DNA of 64,000 nucleotides, taken from positions 310,001 to 374,000 of the forward strand of contig NZ_RXFQ01000002.1 in NCBI RefSeq assembly GCF_003951285.1, written 5' to 3'. The DNA is from Variovorax beijingensis (GTDB lineage Bacteria > Pseudomonadota > Gammaproteobacteria > Burkholderiales > Burkholderiaceae_C). Below are positions 62,687 through 64,000 of this stretch, piece by piece; the first letter of the stretch is position 1; the number at the start of each line of letters is the position of its first letter. Made by a program: the position numbers and the translations under genes. The notes under the pieces were generated by a model that was not told the origin of the DNA, did no database searches, and worked only from the letters and a program-made list of their open reading frames with translations.

Positions 62687-64000
62687 TTATTCCGCCGCGC
62701 GCCGCAGCGTATCGACCACCGGCCTGCGCAGCACGTCGCGCAAGCCCCACCAACCCGCCGCCAGCGCGAGCACCGCGCCCGCGAGCGCACCGGCGACCGG
62801 CACGATGGGCGACGCCGTCCAGGTGAAGTCGAACACGTAGCGCGCGAGGCCCCAGCCGATGGCCGAGGCCACGATGCTCGCCAGGAAGCCCGCCAGCAGG
62901 CCCACGCCCGCCAGTTCGGCGCGCTGCACCTGGCGCAGCAGGCTGGCCCGCGCGCCCACCGCGCGCATCACGGCGAACTCGCGCGCGCGCTCCTCGCGCG
63001 TGGCCGTGACCGCGGCGAACAGCACCACCAGCCCCGCCGCGAGCGTGAAGCCGAACAGGAACTCGACCGCACGGATCACCTGGTCGAGCACGCGCTGCAC
63101 CTGGTTGATAGTGGCGCTCATGTCGACGTTGGTCACGTTGGGGTAGCTGCGCACCAGCGCGTTGTCGAAGCCGCGGGTTTCGGGCGCGCGGAAGGCCCCC
63201 ATGTAGGTCACCGGCACGTCGGGCAGCGCGGCCACGGTGTACATCACGAAGAAGTTCGCATGCATCGAACCCCAGTCGACCTTGCGCAGCGAGGTGATGC
63301 GCGCATCGTTCTGCATGCCGCCGATGTCGAAGCGCAGCACGTCGCCGAGCTTGAGGCCGAGCGTCTCGGCCAGGCCTTCCTCCACGCTCACTTCGCCCGG
63401 CGCATCGGGCTTCCATGCGCCGGCCACGATGCTGTTGTGCGCCGGGGCCTCCACGCTGTTGCTGAGGTTGAACTCGCGGTCCACCAGGCGCTTGGCGCGG
63501 TCTTCCAGGTAGTCGTCGGGCGACACCGGCTTGTCGTTGACGGCCACGAGGCGGCCGCGGATCATCGGATACCAGTCGAACTTGCGCACGCCGGCATCGC
63601 GCAGCGACTTCTGGAACGCCGTGCTCTGGTCGGGCATGACGTTGATCACGAAGCGGTTCGGCGCATCGGGCGGCGTGGCCTTGCGCCAGCTCGCGACCAG
63701 GTCGGTGCGCAGCAGCACCAGCAGCACCAGCGCGAGCAGGCCCACGGCCAGCGCGCTGACCTGCACCACCGCATAGGCCGGCCGCGCCGAGATCTGGCGC
63801 GTGGCCAGCACCAGCCAGCGCGGCGCGGTGCTTTCATTGACGCTGCGGCGCAGCACCTTCACCGCGAGCCAGCTCAGCAGCGCGAACACGGCCACCGCGC
63901 CTGCGAAGCCGCCGACGGCGATCAGGCCCAGCTTCAGGTCGCTGCTGGCCGCGATCAGCAGGGCCGCGAAGCCGGCCACGCCAATGCCCAGCACCGCGAG
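62687..64000 (-). CDS. FtsX/YbbP-like ABC transporter permease, C-terminal part
   Basis: The gene continues beyond the right edge; 437 residues are seen. Two hydrophobic regions (GFAALLIAASSDLKLGLIAV, VSALAVGLLALVLLVLLRTD) precede a large periplasmic domain (about 95-300) and three terminal helices of an FtsX-type domain, with REFAVMRAVGARASLLRQVQ. The layout of two FtsX domains matches YbbP-type permeases of lipoprotein or lysophospholipid export. The cognate ATPase and the N-terminal half lie outside the window. Confidence 0.9.
   Translation of the reverse strand, partial: LAVLGIGVAGFAALLIAASSDLKLGLIAVGGFAGAVAVFALLSWLAVKVLRRSVNESTAPRWLVLATRQISARPAYAVVQVSALAVGLLALVLLVLLRTDLVASWRKATPPDAPNRFVINVMPDQSTAFQKSLRDAGVRKFDWYPMIRGRLVAVNDKPVSPDDYLEDRAKRLVDREFNLSNSVEAPAHNSIVAGAWKPDAPGEVSVEEGLAETLGLKLGDVLRFDIGGMQNDARITSLRKVDWGSMHANFFVMYTVAALPDVPVTYMGAFRAPETRGFDNALVRSYPNVTNVDMSATINQVQRVLDQVIRAVEFLFGFTLAAGLVVLFAAVTATREERAREFAVMRAVGARASLLRQVQRAELAGVGLLAGFLASIVASAIGWGLARYVFDFTWTASPIVPVAGALAGAVLALAAGWWGLRDVLRRPVVDTLRRAAE

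Overview
The window reads as chromosomal DNA of a high-GC betaproteobacterium of the order Burkholderiales, most likely Comamonadaceae and Variovorax-like. The basis is strong third-position GC bias, the complete urtABCDE urea transporter, the cyoABCD quinol oxidase followed by SURF1 and a RegB/RegA-type two-component pair, FabV, and GC-rich dispersed repeats of a kind familiar from this family. The genus is inferred from gene content, not from a search. I see no insertion sequence, prophage, CRISPR array or rRNA. One tRNA gene is present. Both ends cut genes: an alpha/beta hydrolase-like gene on the left and an FtsX-type ABC permease on the right.

Layout. 1-6.6 kb (minus strand): hydrolase fragment, small exported proteins, a TonB-dependent siderophore receptor, and the carbon-starvation/pyruvate transporter CstA with its small YbdD partner. 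6.6-13.4 kb: an NlpC/P60 lipoprotein, a DUF1801 protein, a plus-strand trio (single-TM protein, PrsW-like membrane protease, extensin-like peptidase), a poly-glycine serine-hydrolase lipoprotein and a methyltransferase, with a visibly AT-richer patch around 10.3-11.1 kb. 13.4-19.2 kb: a Cache-domain kinase and NarL-type regulator, a possibly frameshifted small gene, a DedA-rhodanese fusion, an aldo/keto reductase and an MFS carrier. 19.3-25.4 kb: urtABCDE, punctuated by palindromic repeats and by a 60-bp perfect tandem duplication lying exactly between urtC and urtD. 25.6-30.5 kb: DHA2 efflux carrier, PHB-depolymerase-type esterase, PPK2 and a ZntB/CorA-like channel gene carrying a dispersed repeat in frame. 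30.6-35.8 kb: PHP phosphoesterase, DMT carrier, YciO-type protein, M50 protease, TrpS with a YegP-like tail, and a response regulator. 36-41.5 kb: sensor kinase, tRNA-Ser(CGA) next to serS, VOC protein, Thr/Ser dehydratase, ispH. 41.5-46.3 kb: slpA, radC, Smr protein, then fabV, truncated globin and FAD reductase. 46.5-50.6 kb: a polar amino-acid ABC system with a 2OG-Fe(II) oxygenase. 50.6-60.5 kb: HAD phosphatase, MFS carrier, then the respiratory run cyoABCD-surf1-regB-regA and a hemolysin-III-type protein. 60.5-64 kb: a repeat-rich convergent gap, slyX, a TOPRIM-less OLD-like ATPase and the permease fragment.

How the parts work together. The window is mainly housekeeping and transport: import of urea, amino acids, siderophore-bound metal and pyruvate/peptides, efflux, two aminoacyl-tRNA synthetases and isoprenoid synthesis. 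Its clearest functional unit is the cyo run. Start and stop codons overlap at each junction from cyoA through SURF1 and again at regB/regA, while the kinase start lies inside the SURF1 gene. A quinol oxidase, its likely assembly factor and a quinone/redox-sensing kinase-regulator pair are therefore probably made together.

The most unusual material is the repeat family. Related palindromic GC-rich sequences sit between urtB and urtC, after a response-regulator gene, inside the ZntB-like coding sequence in frame, and as a translatable 20-codon unit duplicated between urtC and urtD. Two of these four sites could be translated, which recalls the protein-invading palindromic elements of Rickettsia.
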